DNA of 64,000 bases from Diorhabda sublineata (taxonomy: Eukaryota; Arthropoda; Insecta; Coleoptera; Chrysomelidae), in contig NC_079475.1 in NCBI RefSeq assembly GCF_026230105.1, forward strand, positions 11,486,125 through 11,550,124, given 5' to 3'. The position numbers and the translations under genes are program-made. Positions 1-12,445 of the stretch are shown piece after piece. The notes beneath the pieces are model-generated. The model was given only the letters and a program-made list of their open reading frames with translations. It ran no database searches and was not told the DNA's origin. Numbering within the stretch: the first letter of the stretch is position 1; every line of letters begins with the position of its first letter.

Positions 1-930
1 GACAATATTCGACGACGTAAGAATGAAGGTTCAACTCAACAACTGTACTCTATCATTAAGGTAGATGCAGTAAATATGCCCATTTTAAACAAAAACCTTG
101 ATACAAATTAGAAAAAAGTAAATATGTACATTGATATTTTATAGAAAGCGTAGCCTCATTTTTTTTTAATTTATGGCCATCAACACAATTATTTGTTCTT
201 TATTTTTTCATTATATCGTTTTTTTTTCAATACTGATTATTGTATACCAGCCCTGTCGTTAATTGCCCATCGGAGGTGCCTAATATGCCCAGGGCATGTT
301 CATGATATAAAGAGTGATTTATTTGGTCAAAATCATAAATCTTTCAATAATTGAATATATTTATTTCAAAAAACAAATTTATTATGACAGCAAACTGTTA
401 AAGTAAACTAAATAATATTTCTGAAGAAATTAATATAAATTTTAATTCGTGCGAAAACACGCTCTGAAAAAAACAAATAAAATGTATCACAACAAAACAA
501 AAAAGATACCTATACGGTGACAAAATTAGCAGCAATCTGAACGGACAAAATTTATTTTTTAGACGACGCCATCTGAAAGTTGTTGGTTCTGTATTCATTT
601 ACATACCGAAAGTTGCGTTTTGAATGTTCCATGTAGTGAAAGTGACAGTTCCGTACTGCAACTTCAATGTTGACAGTTGACAGTTTCACTTCGATGATTT
701 TGCAGAACCTTAAATTTTTCATTTTCTGAAATTATTTGTTTTATCCGAAGTTTTGTCTAAAATGCAAGATACGAAAAACAGTACGGGCTCTGTATGAAGT
801 GGTGCCACTAGAAAAAATTATACATAAAATGTTTATAATTCCCTATTATTTATTTTCTTTCTTTTGGATCTTATACATCGTCTAAAAAATGTTGTGTACG
901 CCGCGGCACTTTCAGTTCTCACCGAGCACA
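1..930. other. AT-rich stretch, nothing recognised
   Basis: No reading frame of note on either strand and no repeat I recognise. Long A and T runs dominate. A short stretch near 640-690 repeats the words GACAGTT, which is common at insect transposon edges, but no partner end was found. Confidence 0.4.
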
Positions 931-944
931 ATCGCATATCTTTT

Positions 945-1725
945 TCAACGTCTTCTTGGCAAGATTTGCAGTACCAGATCTTCGTGATTTGAATCGATTT
1001 TCCCTGTTTTGGTGACTTTTACTGGTGTTTCGGTAACTGTTACAACTCTTTCTGTAGAAAAAACTGCTTTCTTTACAATAAGAGCTTCACTATTCATAGC
1101 TTTTCTTTTTTTTCTGATTGGTTTTGGGTTATCCTTAGAGGGTATCTCCAACATATCGGTAAAACTAACGTTCAGGAAGCTTTCGTCTTTATCACTACTT
1201 GTCGTCCTGTTAATGTTTTCTATTCCAAGTTGGACTCCCGAGTATTTATCTTCATTTCCTCTATTTAGCTTCCTCTGAATGTTTTCGCGTCAATATTTGA
1301 ATTTCTTACCCTTTTTTATTTGATGCTCGTCTTCTTAGCCTTTTCATCCGATGTTCTCTTTTTGATTATGTGTGTTGCTTTGACTTCCGAGGAAAAGGTT
1401 TCTGTTAAAGTCTCGCTGTATAAAGAAATGTCATCATCTGCCGATGAAGAGCTACGTGATAAGGACCATTTTCGGTTAGTGTGTCGTTTCTTTTCAATTT
1501 TATGGCAACCAGAAATCTGCGATATGTTTTTCATCGGTTGACAACTGGAAGGTCCAGGTTGAGGTGTGGTCTCCCTTCCAAACTCTTCGTTTTCTTCTAC
1601 TCTGTTATTTTTTTCGATATTATTGTCACTTTCAAGATTTCTTTCTGTTAAAACACTGGGCGCAAAAGTTACTTCTGCAATAGTATTTGGATTATACGGA
1701 TAGAGAGTAGTTCCCCAAACCTTTG
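945..1725 (-). pseudogene. pogo-like (Tc1/mariner superfamily) transposase C-terminal remnant
   Basis: Read on the minus strand from about 1725 to 1316, an open frame of about 135 codons starts with GTTLYPYNPNTIAEVTFAPS, which resembles the stretch after the DDE domain of pogo/Tigger-type transposases, where a 'PFNP...FAPS' segment precedes a long polar tail. The tail here is rich in Ser, Glu, Asp and Lys and includes SRSSSSADDDIS. The frame stops at 1316, and a second short open piece (1154-945, Lys- and Val-rich) may be its continuation. The catalytic domain is not present upstream, so this is a 5'-truncated remnant. A low-complexity protein tail from another element is possible. I am only moderately sure. 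Confidence 0.42.
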
Positions 1726-1739
1726 TTTAGTTTTAGCTC

Positions 1740-2950
1740 GGTCTTTGTGGCGAGTATCATCAGCGGATATGGAATAATTGAGAAAAACGGGGACAGATAT
1801 AAAAATGTTCTACTAATCTAGGTGACAGCTCCCAGATGTGTACATGGGAGCGTAAACCAAAAGCAATCTGGCAGAGAAGGGGGACTTCATAGAAAAGAAC
1901 AGAACCGTTTTGTTTTCCGGGAAAAGATTATCTAAAATTATAACTTTAGTAGAAAGAAAATCACCATCGAGCACTCGAATGGGAGCCTTTATCCGATATT
2001 AGACGTATTCTCGGAAATTACGACTTTGAAAGACCAAAGTCAGAATATTTACGTAGTCTAACGGAGTTACTGTCACCATCGCTTATATGAATACCATGAG
2101 ATAATAGTTATTAGCACCATTAACATCAGCATTTGTAGGTTCTGTGTGAAACCAGGAAACAAAAAATCTTTGCAAGTATTTTCGTTGACCGAGATCAAAA
2201 ATGGAGAACTCGCTTCTTGTCTAATAAAGCTTTAAATGTTTTAAAGTATGAAAATACTAATTATAAGCAGAGACAGTTGTTATGAACGGAGAGTTTGATA
2301 TTGTTTATTTCATTGGAATGCACAAGACTAAAAATTTTATAATTAATTTGAGAGAGATCAAGAGTACACTTTCACAACCTTTTCACTGCTAGTATCACTT
2401 TATCAATAATTTCTGGAATCCATTAGAGTGCATTTATGAGACTATTTTAGTCAGTTGGAACAGTCCAAAGCTTGTGCCCAACTTTAGGGATGATCCGCAA
2501 GTACAGAATATTCGTCTAGATCTACTAGAATTGAGCGAAGACGAAGAAAATTTCACTGGTTCAACTATAGAAGGGCGTCACAGTGAAAAGGTTTTAAAGA
2601 CAATAATTTTCGCTTGTCATCCATATGGCAATGCACTATGAGTAAAATTAGGCCAGGGCATTTACGAAATTACGTGACAAAATTAATAGTAGAAAAAAAA
2701 ACAACGACATCGTGTTCTAGGGGTTAAATAAAAGTTATGGGCAACATTTTCTCTATATGCGTTATGTTTTTTAAATAATAAAAACACCAAAAAAAGTGCT
2801 CTGGTCTAAGTAGAAATAAATATATGGAAAACAGACTTAAAAGAGAAAAAAGTACTCCACGAAGAACTGCCTTCGACTTTTTCATTTCCTCCATGATCCT
2901 TTTTTGGAACTAAGCTTATTAGTATATAAAAATCGTTCCATTATTTTAGA
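1740..2950. other. no recognisable gene
   Basis: Contains a short plus-strand frame around 2470-2640 with an acidic segment (LSEDEENFTG) but no family resemblance that I can name. The remainder has stops in all frames. Confidence 0.35.
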
Positions 2951-3153
2951 TATATTTACATTCGTGATTGCTTCTTATAACAACAGCTTCTGCTAGTGAC
3001 AATGGAAGAACGGGGAATGATAGACTTTGTAAAAACATACAAAGAATGGCTGAACTTCCGAAAAACGCGAATGAAATTTTACAGGTGACGTCAATATTTT
3101 TGAAATTCCCGCGACCTCGCAAGGTCGAAAATCGCGGTCAGTCCGTGCGCAGG

Positions 3154-3404
3154 TAAATAGGAGCAGAAATATCCAACCATCAAGAGCACTTTGTTGACCC
3201 TGAAACAGCAGCCTATACCCAAAATTTTGAATCCAGCTCGAGGCAGAGAAGAGAAGAAGAATATCAAGGGGGGCAATCAGAAGTAACTTGGACCTGCATC
3301 TTCATGAATTTCTCTGGAGACGGCGAGTCCGGCGAAAAAATGTGGATCCATTCGATGCAATCATTGTAGATATAAAATTTTTGTATCCTGGAAAGAATGA
3401 TTGA
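3154..3404 (+). pseudogene. Merlin / ISXO2-like (IS1595-type) transposase C-terminus
   Basis: The segment NHQEHFVDPETAAYTQNFES is the conserved C-terminal block of ISXO2/IS1595-type DDE transposases, which in animals are the Merlin elements; the family pattern is N-H...F-V-D-P..-G-A-x-T-Q-N-I-E-S. After a frameshift near 3290 the frame continues as NLDLHLHEFLWRRRVRRKN and then DPFDAIIVDIKFLYPGKND with a stop at 3402-3404, which matches the usual end of the protein. The first part of the transposase is missing and the copy carries a frameshift, so it is dead. Confidence 0.75.
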
Positions 3405-3490
3405 CCTCCAATGGAAGAGGATGAGGAAAATAACTATATTTTTGTGGAATAAAATTGGTTTTCATTTATTTCCATTGTTTTTATTGCTCT

Positions 3491-3513
3491 AGGTAGGTTA
3501 GGTTAGGTTAGGT
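3491..3513 (+). repeat. interstitial TTAGG telomere-type repeat
   Basis: Four near-perfect contiguous copies of the five-base insect telomere unit TTAGG. Similar short runs occur at 53687-53700 and 61187-61200 on the opposite strand. The run is too short to be a telomere; it may mark an old repair or insertion point. Confidence 0.7.
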
Positions 3514-4319
3514 GCGTTTACTATCGTATTTCTATTTTTCTTTCCTATCCAGGTATATTTCCTTATTCGATTGTAAACACATCATTTTTAACTTCCAATT
3601 CCTCTTGGCGTTTTTTGGAAATTTATCCCAAAGAATTAACGGGTCAACATATTTAGCAAAAAAATCGATAAACAGATACTAACTTTCCATATCGACGAAA
3701 TACAATGCTAATTTGTTGAATGCTACATTTTTAGAACGTTACAATACCCAGTGTATATATACCTACCTGTTGTACCATTGTATGGTAAGTATTTTTCTCA
3801 AAGACTTCAAGAATGACCACTAATAGTAAATAACACCCGCAGTTGTGTGTATGTTTACTGTTAGATGACGGATGAATTCTCCTATTCTGATTGAGTTATA
3901 GCCATATTGTGTATGGACGCGCCTCGCGAAACAGGTAGACACATTTTTACGGTTTACTCGTAAGGAGTATGCAAATTTGCGCACAGGTTCCGTGTAGATT
4001 TATATGTCAACTTTATACAAGGACTTTATAATAAATCGTGTCCCACGACGAGTTAAAACTATCTGTTTATAGCAAATTACTTATAGTAAAATCATGAAAA
4101 TTTCTACGTTTGGGTTTTCGGATACTATATTTTTAACTAAAATATTTTCAAAGATGACCGACTTTCGGTTTTACCACTAGTCGACTGTAACTTTTTTATT
4201 TTGAATAGAACCCTGAATATTAATACATTTTTAAAATCTACGTAAGATTTTAGTATACTTTTGTCTAAAAACTTTCTTCGAAAAATGCATACATTTTTTT
4301 GTATTCGCGAATCAATATA

Positions 4320-4935
4320 TTATTTAGCGTTCAGACCCATTTTATAATGAAAATTTTGAGGTTAGGGAAAAATTGAAATTTTCTTTGTACAGAATGCTGT
4401 GTTCCACATTTTTTGTCCCGGCAGTTTGAGTCGAAATCGAGTTATCCACAATTCAAAATGTTTTTGAGTACATGAGCTCATTTTACGGTAAAAATTTTGA
4501 AGCTAGGAAAAAATACTCAGACACTGATCTGTAGAGAATATTGAGCTGTACATTTTTTGCTTCACCATTTTTTTTCTCGATTTCCTCGTAGTTTTCGAGT
4601 TATTCGCGATTCAAAATACTTTTGAGTGTATAAACCCATTTTAGGGTTAAAATTTTGATGCTGGGAACAAATACCTGCAATACCTTTTTGTAGAGAATTT
4701 TGTACTCGACATTTTTTGTTCGAGTTTTTGTTTCCTTTTAGTTTTCGAGTTATTCGCGTTTAAAAATTTTTTCGAGTTCAACAATTTCGAAAATCGGTAC
4801 CCGTAATTTTATTATTATTATTACTAAACTTATTCAGTATCACAAAAGTTTCCAGAATCTATAAAATCAAAACCGCCCAATTCAATTTAAGATTTTATCT
4901 CAAAATTGCCTAATTTGCCTGTACTAAAACAGTGA
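4320..4935 (+). repeat. dispersed repeat with three ~150-bp tandem units (copy A)
   Basis: Three diverged units of about 150 bp follow one another (about 4330-4475, 4476-4630, 4631-4770). Each contains a 'CCCATTTTA...AAAATTTTGA' part, an 'ACATTTTTTGTT' part and a 'GAGTTATTCGCG' part. They lead into a terminal segment ending near 4935 whose reverse complement matches 18706-18840 closely (shared words include GGCGGTTTTGATTTT). This is therefore one arm of the same foldback family seen at 18.7-19.7 kb, in opposite orientation. Confidence 0.7.
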
Positions 4936-5273
4936 CATATATTTTATTGTACTTTAAATTTTTTATAATTGTAAACTAAATGTTTTTAAAAAGCTACTTC
5001 GAGCTATCAAGTTTATTATTAATGGTTTGGGGATAAACTTCACTAGAATTGGGAATATTTGCAATTCTTAGATTATTTTCTTCTAGGGGAAGAAAGTTAA
5101 AACTATTATCATTAAATGTGTCGGTAATTGAAGTTATCGATGTCATTGAAGGAAGAGAAACCTCTGAAAGTATACTGAAAACAGATTCCATGAGCTCTTT
5201 TACTTTATCACGTTTCCATGGATACATATTCATTAATTCCGATTTTGAAGTTTCAAATATTTAATATTTCAAT

Positions 5274-5690
5274 GTGTCAGTATTTGGTTGTAATTCTGAC
5301 GAGTACATTAATTAAATTATTTTCAAGATAGTGAATGCAAATACCACGCGCATCCCAAAAAACCGCCACAGTGACCTTGGATGCAGATGGAACGGCCTTA
5401 TTTGGAGCCGGTTCTCTCTTTTCAGTTCTTTGTTTCGATTGTTTGAAATTTGGCTTTATTTATGTGTAACATTGCCTAACACTCGATGGAAATATCGTGT
5501 TCTTGTTCCAAACGCGGCACCCATCTTTTACACAGCTTTGTCAAGTCCAAATTTTCAGTTAATATTCGATATACCGCACTTTCTTAAAGTCTAAGTCTGC
5601 TAGCTTGCGCACTTCCAGTAGATGATCATTTCTTCAACTTTTCCATAGTCGTCACCTCATTTGGTCGACCACGGCGATGTCAGTCTTTGC
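5274..5690 (-). pseudogene. mariner-like transposase fragment
   Basis: On the minus strand the frame contains GRPNEVTTMEKVEEMI (the GRP motif and second helix-turn-helix region), then ILTENLDLTKLCKRWVPRL, the WVPHL/WVPRL motif of mariners, then REPAPNKAVPSASKVTVAVF followed by WDARGICIHYLE. These match the order of an irritans-type mariner between the DNA-binding domain and the start of the catalytic domain. Several stops and frame changes interrupt it, and the catalytic DDD triad after WDARG is lost, so the copy is inactive. Confidence 0.82.
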
Positions 5691-5699
5691 AGGTCATAC

Positions 5700-7430
5700 T
5701 ATCCAATATTTTACTGTTAATAACAAAGGAGCAGTCTCCACCAGAGTAGAATCTACTTCAATTTTTACATTAGTTGGACTAAGGCGTATCATATAATGAT
5801 GACCAATTTTTTCCATGTTCACAAATCCACTGAAAACGTTAACTATTAATGACTGTCAGACTTCAAACATATACTGTATAAATTGTGTATTTTCTAATAC
5901 AATTCCATACAACTACCGCTATCTCTAGGTCAAGTACTTCTGGGACTATCCTAGTATGATGAATTATCTCAAAAGCAATGACTCACTATCTGCAGTTCAG
6001 CAATCGACGCTTAAGAATACGAAAAAAATGATATGCGTTCAATGAAGTTTCAAAGGAATTTCTCATTACTAATTTTTGCTATTCAACCAAACTATTACAA
6101 ATGAATTGTAAGTGCACAAGTGCAAACACTGAATTGCTTCTCGATATGGTTCATGTCAATATCCATATCCAAGTTTCATGAACGATGATCTTTCACTTGA
6201 AATTTATCTGATCATTATTGGATTTGTTATTGTTTCATGTTAAACTCATTATAATGGAGTTGATCAGACATTATTTTTTTTTGATATTTTATAGAAATAA
6301 TTGGTTAAAATATTCGGCAAAGAATATTTCTCTCTGTATACTATCTTATTAACTTTGACCTCGTTTTAAAACAAAATGTACCTAAGTGGTTTCATACCAA
6401 GTTATTGTTTTAATTTTTTTTTTTCATTATCGATGTATCCGAGCCGGTTATAATCACAAAAAGTAAATCTTTATATTACTTTCAGTACCTTGAAATTGAA
6501 CGGTTATATTCGAGGAAGAAACGTTCCGATTATTATCATCAAAAAATTGTAATCAAGGGAATCTTAATCGTAACTTGCGTATATGCTTTGGAAACTTTTC
6601 AATTTTTAAGTTATTAAAATGATTATTTTCTTCGCGTAGTTATTTAGATATACGGAACAATAGTGTGGAACAATACAGATGACTATAATAGCATATTATG
6701 AAGTAAATTAAGCTGCAGCACAACGTATTTTAAGTATAAAATCTTCACATACTTAGTTTTTTGTTTTGACGAAAATTATGGAACTATGAGATGATCTCAA
6801 TAATCTATTCTTTGAATATTTTCCTATGATTTTCTAAATGACCCCCTTGTATAATATACTGAATTCGGATTGTTATTTCTTTACAAGCTTTGTAGTTTTG
6901 TTAAATTATACTTTAATACAAAATATTTTACCCAACAGGGCGTCGTATTATAATACAATATTTCCGCATTTGAATTTCAAATATTTTCTTCTTCGTATAA
7001 AGTGTGGATAGCCAATTGAATCCTATATTTAACCCTCCAGAGGGAATATTAGTTCAATTTATGCATGTCCCATTATCATCATCTTTATCACTGCCATCTC
7101 TTCAATCTACGTTTATCTTTGTGCTGAATGATTTCTGTTTGGTATGAAACAAATCCTCGCGACTAATTACAAATTATTTAGGTATGACCTCAGGGGTTAT
7201 TTCGTTAACTTTTTTCTTTATCCCAACTTTTAAAACAGCAATTTTGTCTGTAAAACTGAAAAAATCTTTGAGGATACTAAAATCTTAGATAAAAAAACCA
7301 AATAAACAATTGATATGAATGGCTGCTGTCATTTAGGTATTTAAAGTTACTAAAAGATGTCAGTATAATATTTGTACGCTTATTAAATTTCAGACACAAA
7401 GAATACACATTTTAATTATTATTGGTTGTA
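5700..7430. other. no recognisable gene
   Basis: AT-rich sequence with stops in every frame; no terminal repeats, tRNA, or coding pattern seen on either strand. Confidence 0.35.
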
Positions 7431-7439
7431 TGAATAAAA

Positions 7440-8250
7440 CAAGAACTCAAAAGGAAATTTGTGAAATTTTTAATTTGAACAAAATCAGCATAAAACAACT
7501 CTAGAACTTGTAGCCGACAATGATGTAAGTAAATCAACTATTTGAGTTTTGCATAATGAAAAATACCACAGTAACAAAGTTCAGTTGGCTCAGGAGTTAA
7601 ATAAAAATTATCTTGATAGAAGATAAGAATTCTTTGAATTTATGATGGACAGAATTAACGCAGATTTGCATTTCATAATCAAAATAGTTTTTTCTGATGA
7701 AGCGACGTTTTATTTAAATTTAAACGGTTAACAAACGGGACTGTAGATATTGGACCAGAGAAAATCTTCACTCTTCACTTTCACTCAATATCTGAAAAAA
7801 GTGAACGTTTAGGCTAGTTAGTTATTGTTCCTAATTTTCTTGAGGGCACTGTTAATGATGAGGTTTATCTAGATTTTTTTATCAAATTCTTAGTGTTTAC
7901 ATTACAAAGAAAGAGATAGATCGGTCTATTTACTACCAACAAGACATATCTCCATCGCATTTGGCATATACAGTTATTTAAACGAGGTTTTTCCCAATTC
8001 GAAGACGTGGAACGATTCAGTGGCCGACTAGATACCCCGATTTGACTCCTCTCGATTACTTATTATGGAGTTATTCAACATATAAAGTATATTTTATTAG
8101 ACCAAATAATATTTCTGATTTAAAAAATAGGATAACGGAAGAAATTAACTAAATAAAAGGTAAAACAAAATGTTGGACGAGAATTCCAAAACCGACTCGG
8201 CTATCATCAAAAAATGAATGGTGTTCATTGAAAATATTTAATTTAATTGA
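7440..8250 (+). pseudogene. Tc1/mariner-like DDE transposase pseudogene
   Basis: Read with frame changes, this gives TQKEICEIFN (first helix), LVADNDVSKSTI, then a catalytic-core start FSDEATFYLN followed by NKRDCRYW, later a decayed 'QQD' block followed by HLA, then WPTRYPDLTPLDYLLW, and a closing part 'YFIRPNNISDLKNRITEEIN'. The D of FSDEA and the D of PDLTP correspond to two of the three catalytic aspartates of this family. At least six stops or frameshifts and an internal deletion break it. It is the longest transposase relic in the first 10 kb. Confidence 0.85.
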
Positions 8251-8603
8251 AAAGTACATTCTAAATATTATGTGTCATTATTTTCTTCATTCTACGTAAA
8301 GTTTTGTGATAGAGACATGACCAAAATTTTACAACTTAAAAATTAATTTCGTCAGTTATGATTGCACCATATTAAACAAAAACTTTATATTGCTGAACAG
8401 AGGACTGAAATCCCTTTTCCAACAAGGTGCCACACGATCTATATTTTTATTTAAAAGGGAGTACTTATAATTCACAGGGGATATTGAGAATAAAAGTAGA
8501 CCTGTTACATTTTTTTTTTCACCTAGTAAATAATAACGCTACAATTGAATTGTTTTCATGGGAAGATTCGAGATTATTCCATGTCTTAGTGACATTATCA
8601 TAA

Positions 8604-9092
8604 AGGCCGCTTGACATGATGCAATACAACGTGCAATGCAATGCAAAACGGAATATTTCTTGATCAAAAACGTGCGCAGATGAAGTTAAGCTGATCGTTT
8701 CAAGCAATATTTCGCCCTTGCCACAACATCGATTCGGTACAATTTTTTATCGCGTGTAAGTTGAAATTCTAGGGAAAAATCTAGTAGCTAACCAACCTGT
8801 CCATCGGTCTCCAAAACGAGACCGCGGCACATATCATTATTGCCAGTTATTCAGTAACCGATTTTTTCTTGTGAATCTCACTTAGCTTTGTTATTTTCAT
8901 TTTTAAACCGCCAAAAAAATGTTAAATACAGTTTGAGATTACGGATTCGATTAATTTATTTATGGAATTTTTGTTAGGGGTAGCTATAATCTAGTGGTTA
9001 GGTTAGAGACTGGAAAAACGTGAAATATTTTGACTTTTGAAAAAATTGCATCCAATTTCTTGCAAGTTGTCTTGCACTATATCAATTGGCCT
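8604..9092. mobile_element. MITE with TAA target-site duplication (PIF/Harbinger-like)
   Basis: The ends are inverted: the left end reads AGGCCGCTTGACATGATGCA and the right end, reverse-complemented, AGGCCAATTGATATAGTGCA, with similarity continuing over about 35 bp. The element is flanked by TAA on both sides (8601-8603 and 9093-9095), the 3-bp TWA duplication expected for PIF/Harbinger transposons. No coding frame inside. Length 489 bp. Confidence 0.72.
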
Positions 9093-9199
9093 TAAACACA
9101 TTCGTAAAGTGTGCAATACAAACTGTTACTACCAATCTGCAAGCATAAGCAAGTTACCAATTACTTGGCCCTATGTTTATTTTAAATTATTTTGATTTT

Positions 9200-9475
9200 T
9201 CAGTGAATAATTCACCAATTGGCTATCAGCATATCATAGGGTCATATCTAGTGACTTAACCACCCTCAAATCATGGATCAATTCTAATATTCTGTGTCTC
9301 AACGATTCTAAAACTAACGTTTTATCATAAACAAATACATCGCAGCCTTTTGTACCAAATAATATCACCATTGACGTCGTTAAATCTATAGTACCTGCTT
9401 TATCTGAAAAATTGAGTTCTGCTTGATTTGCAATAAAACCAACAACCTAACCATTAGATATTTACTCAGATTAAA
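9200..9475 (+). pseudogene. non-LTR retrotransposon reverse transcriptase fragment
   Basis: The frame LKSWINSNILCLNDSKTNV resembles the reverse transcriptase block after the YADD box in jockey/CR1-like elements (W...N.L.LN..KT). The DNA is clearly homologous to 16840-16960, so both are copies of the same LINE family. Stops are frequent and the catalytic box is absent. Confidence 0.6.
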
Positions 9476-9479
9476 CAGT

Positions 9480-10580
9480 AAGACTCACTGCCGGGATTTT
9501 TGAAATATAAGAACCTGAAGACGCTAGTGAAAGTAAAAATGATGATTCTAGTGACGGTGATATTGGAACTGAAGAAACCGTTGACGTTGCGATGTGTAAA
9601 CAACTTCGATAATGCCCAATCTGGCAAGAATGACGTTATCCACATGAATGAGAATTCAAGTGCGTACGATCATTTTGCACAATCCTTCGATAATGGATTA
9701 AGAACTATATTTGTCGATGAAACACCCAGGTGATTATCCACTCGGTAATGACGAGCAGCACACCCCGAAAAAAAAAAAAATTCGTGGGCGAAATCTATTC
9801 ATTCTAGTCAAAACGTTTAAAATTAATCAGTTTTTGCGATTTCAAACATAATTTAACTGTATGCTTGTAGAACAATCATCATTTTGATTGACACCAAAAC
9901 CAACTATCATACATTTTTATTTCAGAGTATTAATACAAATGAACACATGATCGTTTTTGAATAGATTGATCTACAATCAACATATTTCCAAATCCATTCA
10001 AATCTGTGGGAAGAAAGAAAACTCAATATTCTAGATATTTCAAATACAGTCAGTTATCGGTGGAATGAATCGTGGAATTGGCTACAAATAATCCCATGCT
10101 TGAAGTAATTATACAAAGATAATTAATTAACACCTCCTTCTAATCTCAGAAAATTACCATAATTACAAGCTTTGAAACATATTTTTCTGATTTGAAAATT
10201 AATTGAATTTCAACACGCGTTCGAGTTCTCAGTTTATTTTTTTATATTCAAACGTAATTGGATTAGTCCACAAACTTACAGAGTATATTCCATTCTCTTA
10301 ATCGAGTTGAAGTACATTGTATTTATCAGATTTTAATTAAATATTGTGCACAGTACATTCGTTGAGAGACGTAGTCTTTATAATCCTATATTTTAACAAA
10401 AAATATCCAAAGAAAGATATTTGTCTCGCTTGTTATTAAATTATTACTTTTATATTATTAATATTGAACTGGATTTGAGACTTTGAGAAATTTGAGTAAA
10501 GTAAAATGAGATTTTTGGGTGAAAGAGGATTATCAGCTAGTTAATTTAGTTCATAAATTTTAGAAAATAAATGGTTTCGA
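9480..10580. other. no recognisable gene; short acidic frame
   Basis: Around 9510-9600 one frame reads EPEDASESKNDDSSDGDIG and an overlapping frame stays open to 9733. I do not recognise either. The rest is AT-rich with stops in all frames. Confidence 0.3.
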
Positions 10581-10589
10581 TTTTCAATG

Positions 10590-10826
10590 ATTATTAGAGT
10601 TTTATGTGAGGTGGCCAAGGCCGGGTGGACGAGGACTCTAATACCGAACGAGACGACGCAATTCCTGACGAGGCATGGATCCTTTAGAAAATATAAATAT
10701 GGAATAAAAAAAAAACCAGAGATGACCTATGTATTGGAGGTATTTGAGTGCCTGGTCCACGAGGAAGAACAATCTGATAGGCACCCTCGACTGCAAGACC
10801 ATGATGATCGCTGCAATCAACAGTAA
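10590..10826 (+). pseudogene. R1/jockey-type LINE C-terminal fragment
   Basis: The frame EVAKAGWTRTLIPNETTQFL then TRHGSFRKYKYGIKK and VFECLVHEEEQ follows the C-terminal region of insect R1/jockey-type LINEs, where 'AGWTRTLIP', a 'GHG.F..Y' block and a Cys/His knuckle ending 'FECP.W..ER' occur in that order. The zinc-knuckle cysteines are mostly lost, so it is a decayed fragment of about 75 codons. Confidence 0.72.
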
Positions 10827-10829
10827 AAA

Positions 10830-12220
10830 AATTTACAACCAGGTTATTGAGATCGATACGGTGATAATGAAAGAAATTTTTATTTGTTTTTTGGGTTTTT
10901 CGTATTTTTTGCTTTTTGATTTTTTACTTAACCTATCGATTCAGTTGTCTTCTCATCTTATCGTTTTTCCTGTAACTCTCTGGTGTACTGTTAGAATATA
11001 TTGCCAGCTCTGTGGTCCAGCACTTTTTGCGGCGCTGTTTCCTCTTATTTTCCAGCGGACATTTAATGATTGTTAGTTTTGTTGGGCTTGTCATAATGTC
11101 AAAATCGGTATAATCTTTATAAATATGAATTTTGTTTCCGTTTTTATCTTACTTTTTCAACCGATTAATCCGCATAGTCTTACTTGACACTTTAATGTTC
11201 ACAATATACTTTTTCAACCACATCATCCTTATTTTTCAAATTAGCGATTAATTATTCCAATAATTATATTTTTAATACAATACTTGTTTCATTATCGTCC
11301 TGTATGTTGTTTTTGAACAACAATGTTCAGATAGTATTGCTAGTATTAACATTTAAAATATGAAAACATCATTTCTATCACAAATACTTTAAAAACATTA
11401 TCATTTTAAATTTATTAAACCTAAATCAACGTTAATTGATGACTTGACATCGTTTGAAAATATTTCTCTCTAGCGGTATTCAGTTATCAATTCAGGAAGT
11501 CGAAGAAAAACGGGATGTTTAGTGACTCTTCGTTGTAGGTCGGTATATACTATTTGTTGAATCCGTATAAATTTAATGTGAAGACTGCCTTAAACTACCA
11601 TTTTTTTTCTCTCGAATCTATACAAGTATATACTTTGATGTGTTCGTGTGCGCTGACATCGTAATGATGTCCTCTGTTAGCCAGATCCAAGAGATTTCAA
11701 TTCTAGTCGAACATTTGATTGAAGATTGATTGATAGGTTCGAACAAGTTGGAAACATTAGTTGTTATTATCGGTTGAAATAATCGTGGGACTTTGGAAAA
11801 GTCTGGTTGCGGTGACATGTCTACCACAGCGACGTAGATTCTAGCGGGAATCGTTGAAAAATAACCGCAAGTTTTTTTTGTCATTGCGTTAGTTGAATAA
11901 ATTGGTGTCGAATTTGATATTGTTAGAAAATTGATGATTCCGTCTTGTCAAAATATGAACAGAACTGAATTTCGTTTCCAAATTAAAATATTTGGTAGTT
12001 ACGTTTAGAATTTTTTGAGATCTAAGACCTTCCAGATGATATATGAGATGCTATCGAATATACTCAACCCTTATATTTATACCTGATCCTAACAGGTTTC
12101 TGTATGATCCCAACGTACACCAAAGTGTATTCTTTTATTCAAGAAGACTAAATTCGCCGCAATATTAATGGAATATATGTAGAAAAAAAGTTATTATCAC
12201 TTTCACAGAAACTGTTCCAG
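10830..12220. other. no recognisable gene
   Basis: Two moderately long frames occur (10860-11076 plus strand, hydrophobic; 11618-11884 minus strand) but neither has family features, splice context or a repeat partner. Probably chance frames in AT-rich DNA. Confidence 0.3.
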
Positions 12221-12224
12221 GCAG

Positions 12225-12445
12225 CCAAAAAAGTTTGAAAATGAAGATCTAGAAGCATTACTCGATGAAGATTGTTGCCAAACACAAGAAGAGCTCGCAG
12301 AATCTTTGCGTGTGACTCAAGCAGCCATTTCAGAAAGTTTGAAAGCAGCTGGATATATTCAAGAGCAAGGAAATTGGGTTCCTCAAGAACTCAAGCCTAG
12401 AGACGTCGAAAGTTGGTTTTGCATGTCCGAAATGATGCAGGGATG
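12225..12445 (+). pseudogene. mariner transposase N-terminal fragment
   Basis: The frame QPKKFENEDLEALLDEDCCQ, TQEELAESLRVTQAAISESL and WVPQELKPRDVE reproduces the DNA-binding region of a mellifera/irritans-group mariner: the GQPKKFED motif, a helix-turn-helix, and 'WVP.EL..R.VE'. It breaks off abruptly at 12445 at the border of an oppositely oriented LINE piece, which suggests the LINE inserted here or that a rearrangement joined the two. Confidence 0.88.

Noticed and set aside
4994..5264. Open frames of 79 and 71 codons on opposite strands
   Set aside because: They overlap fully, neither has splice or family features, and no repeat partner was found.
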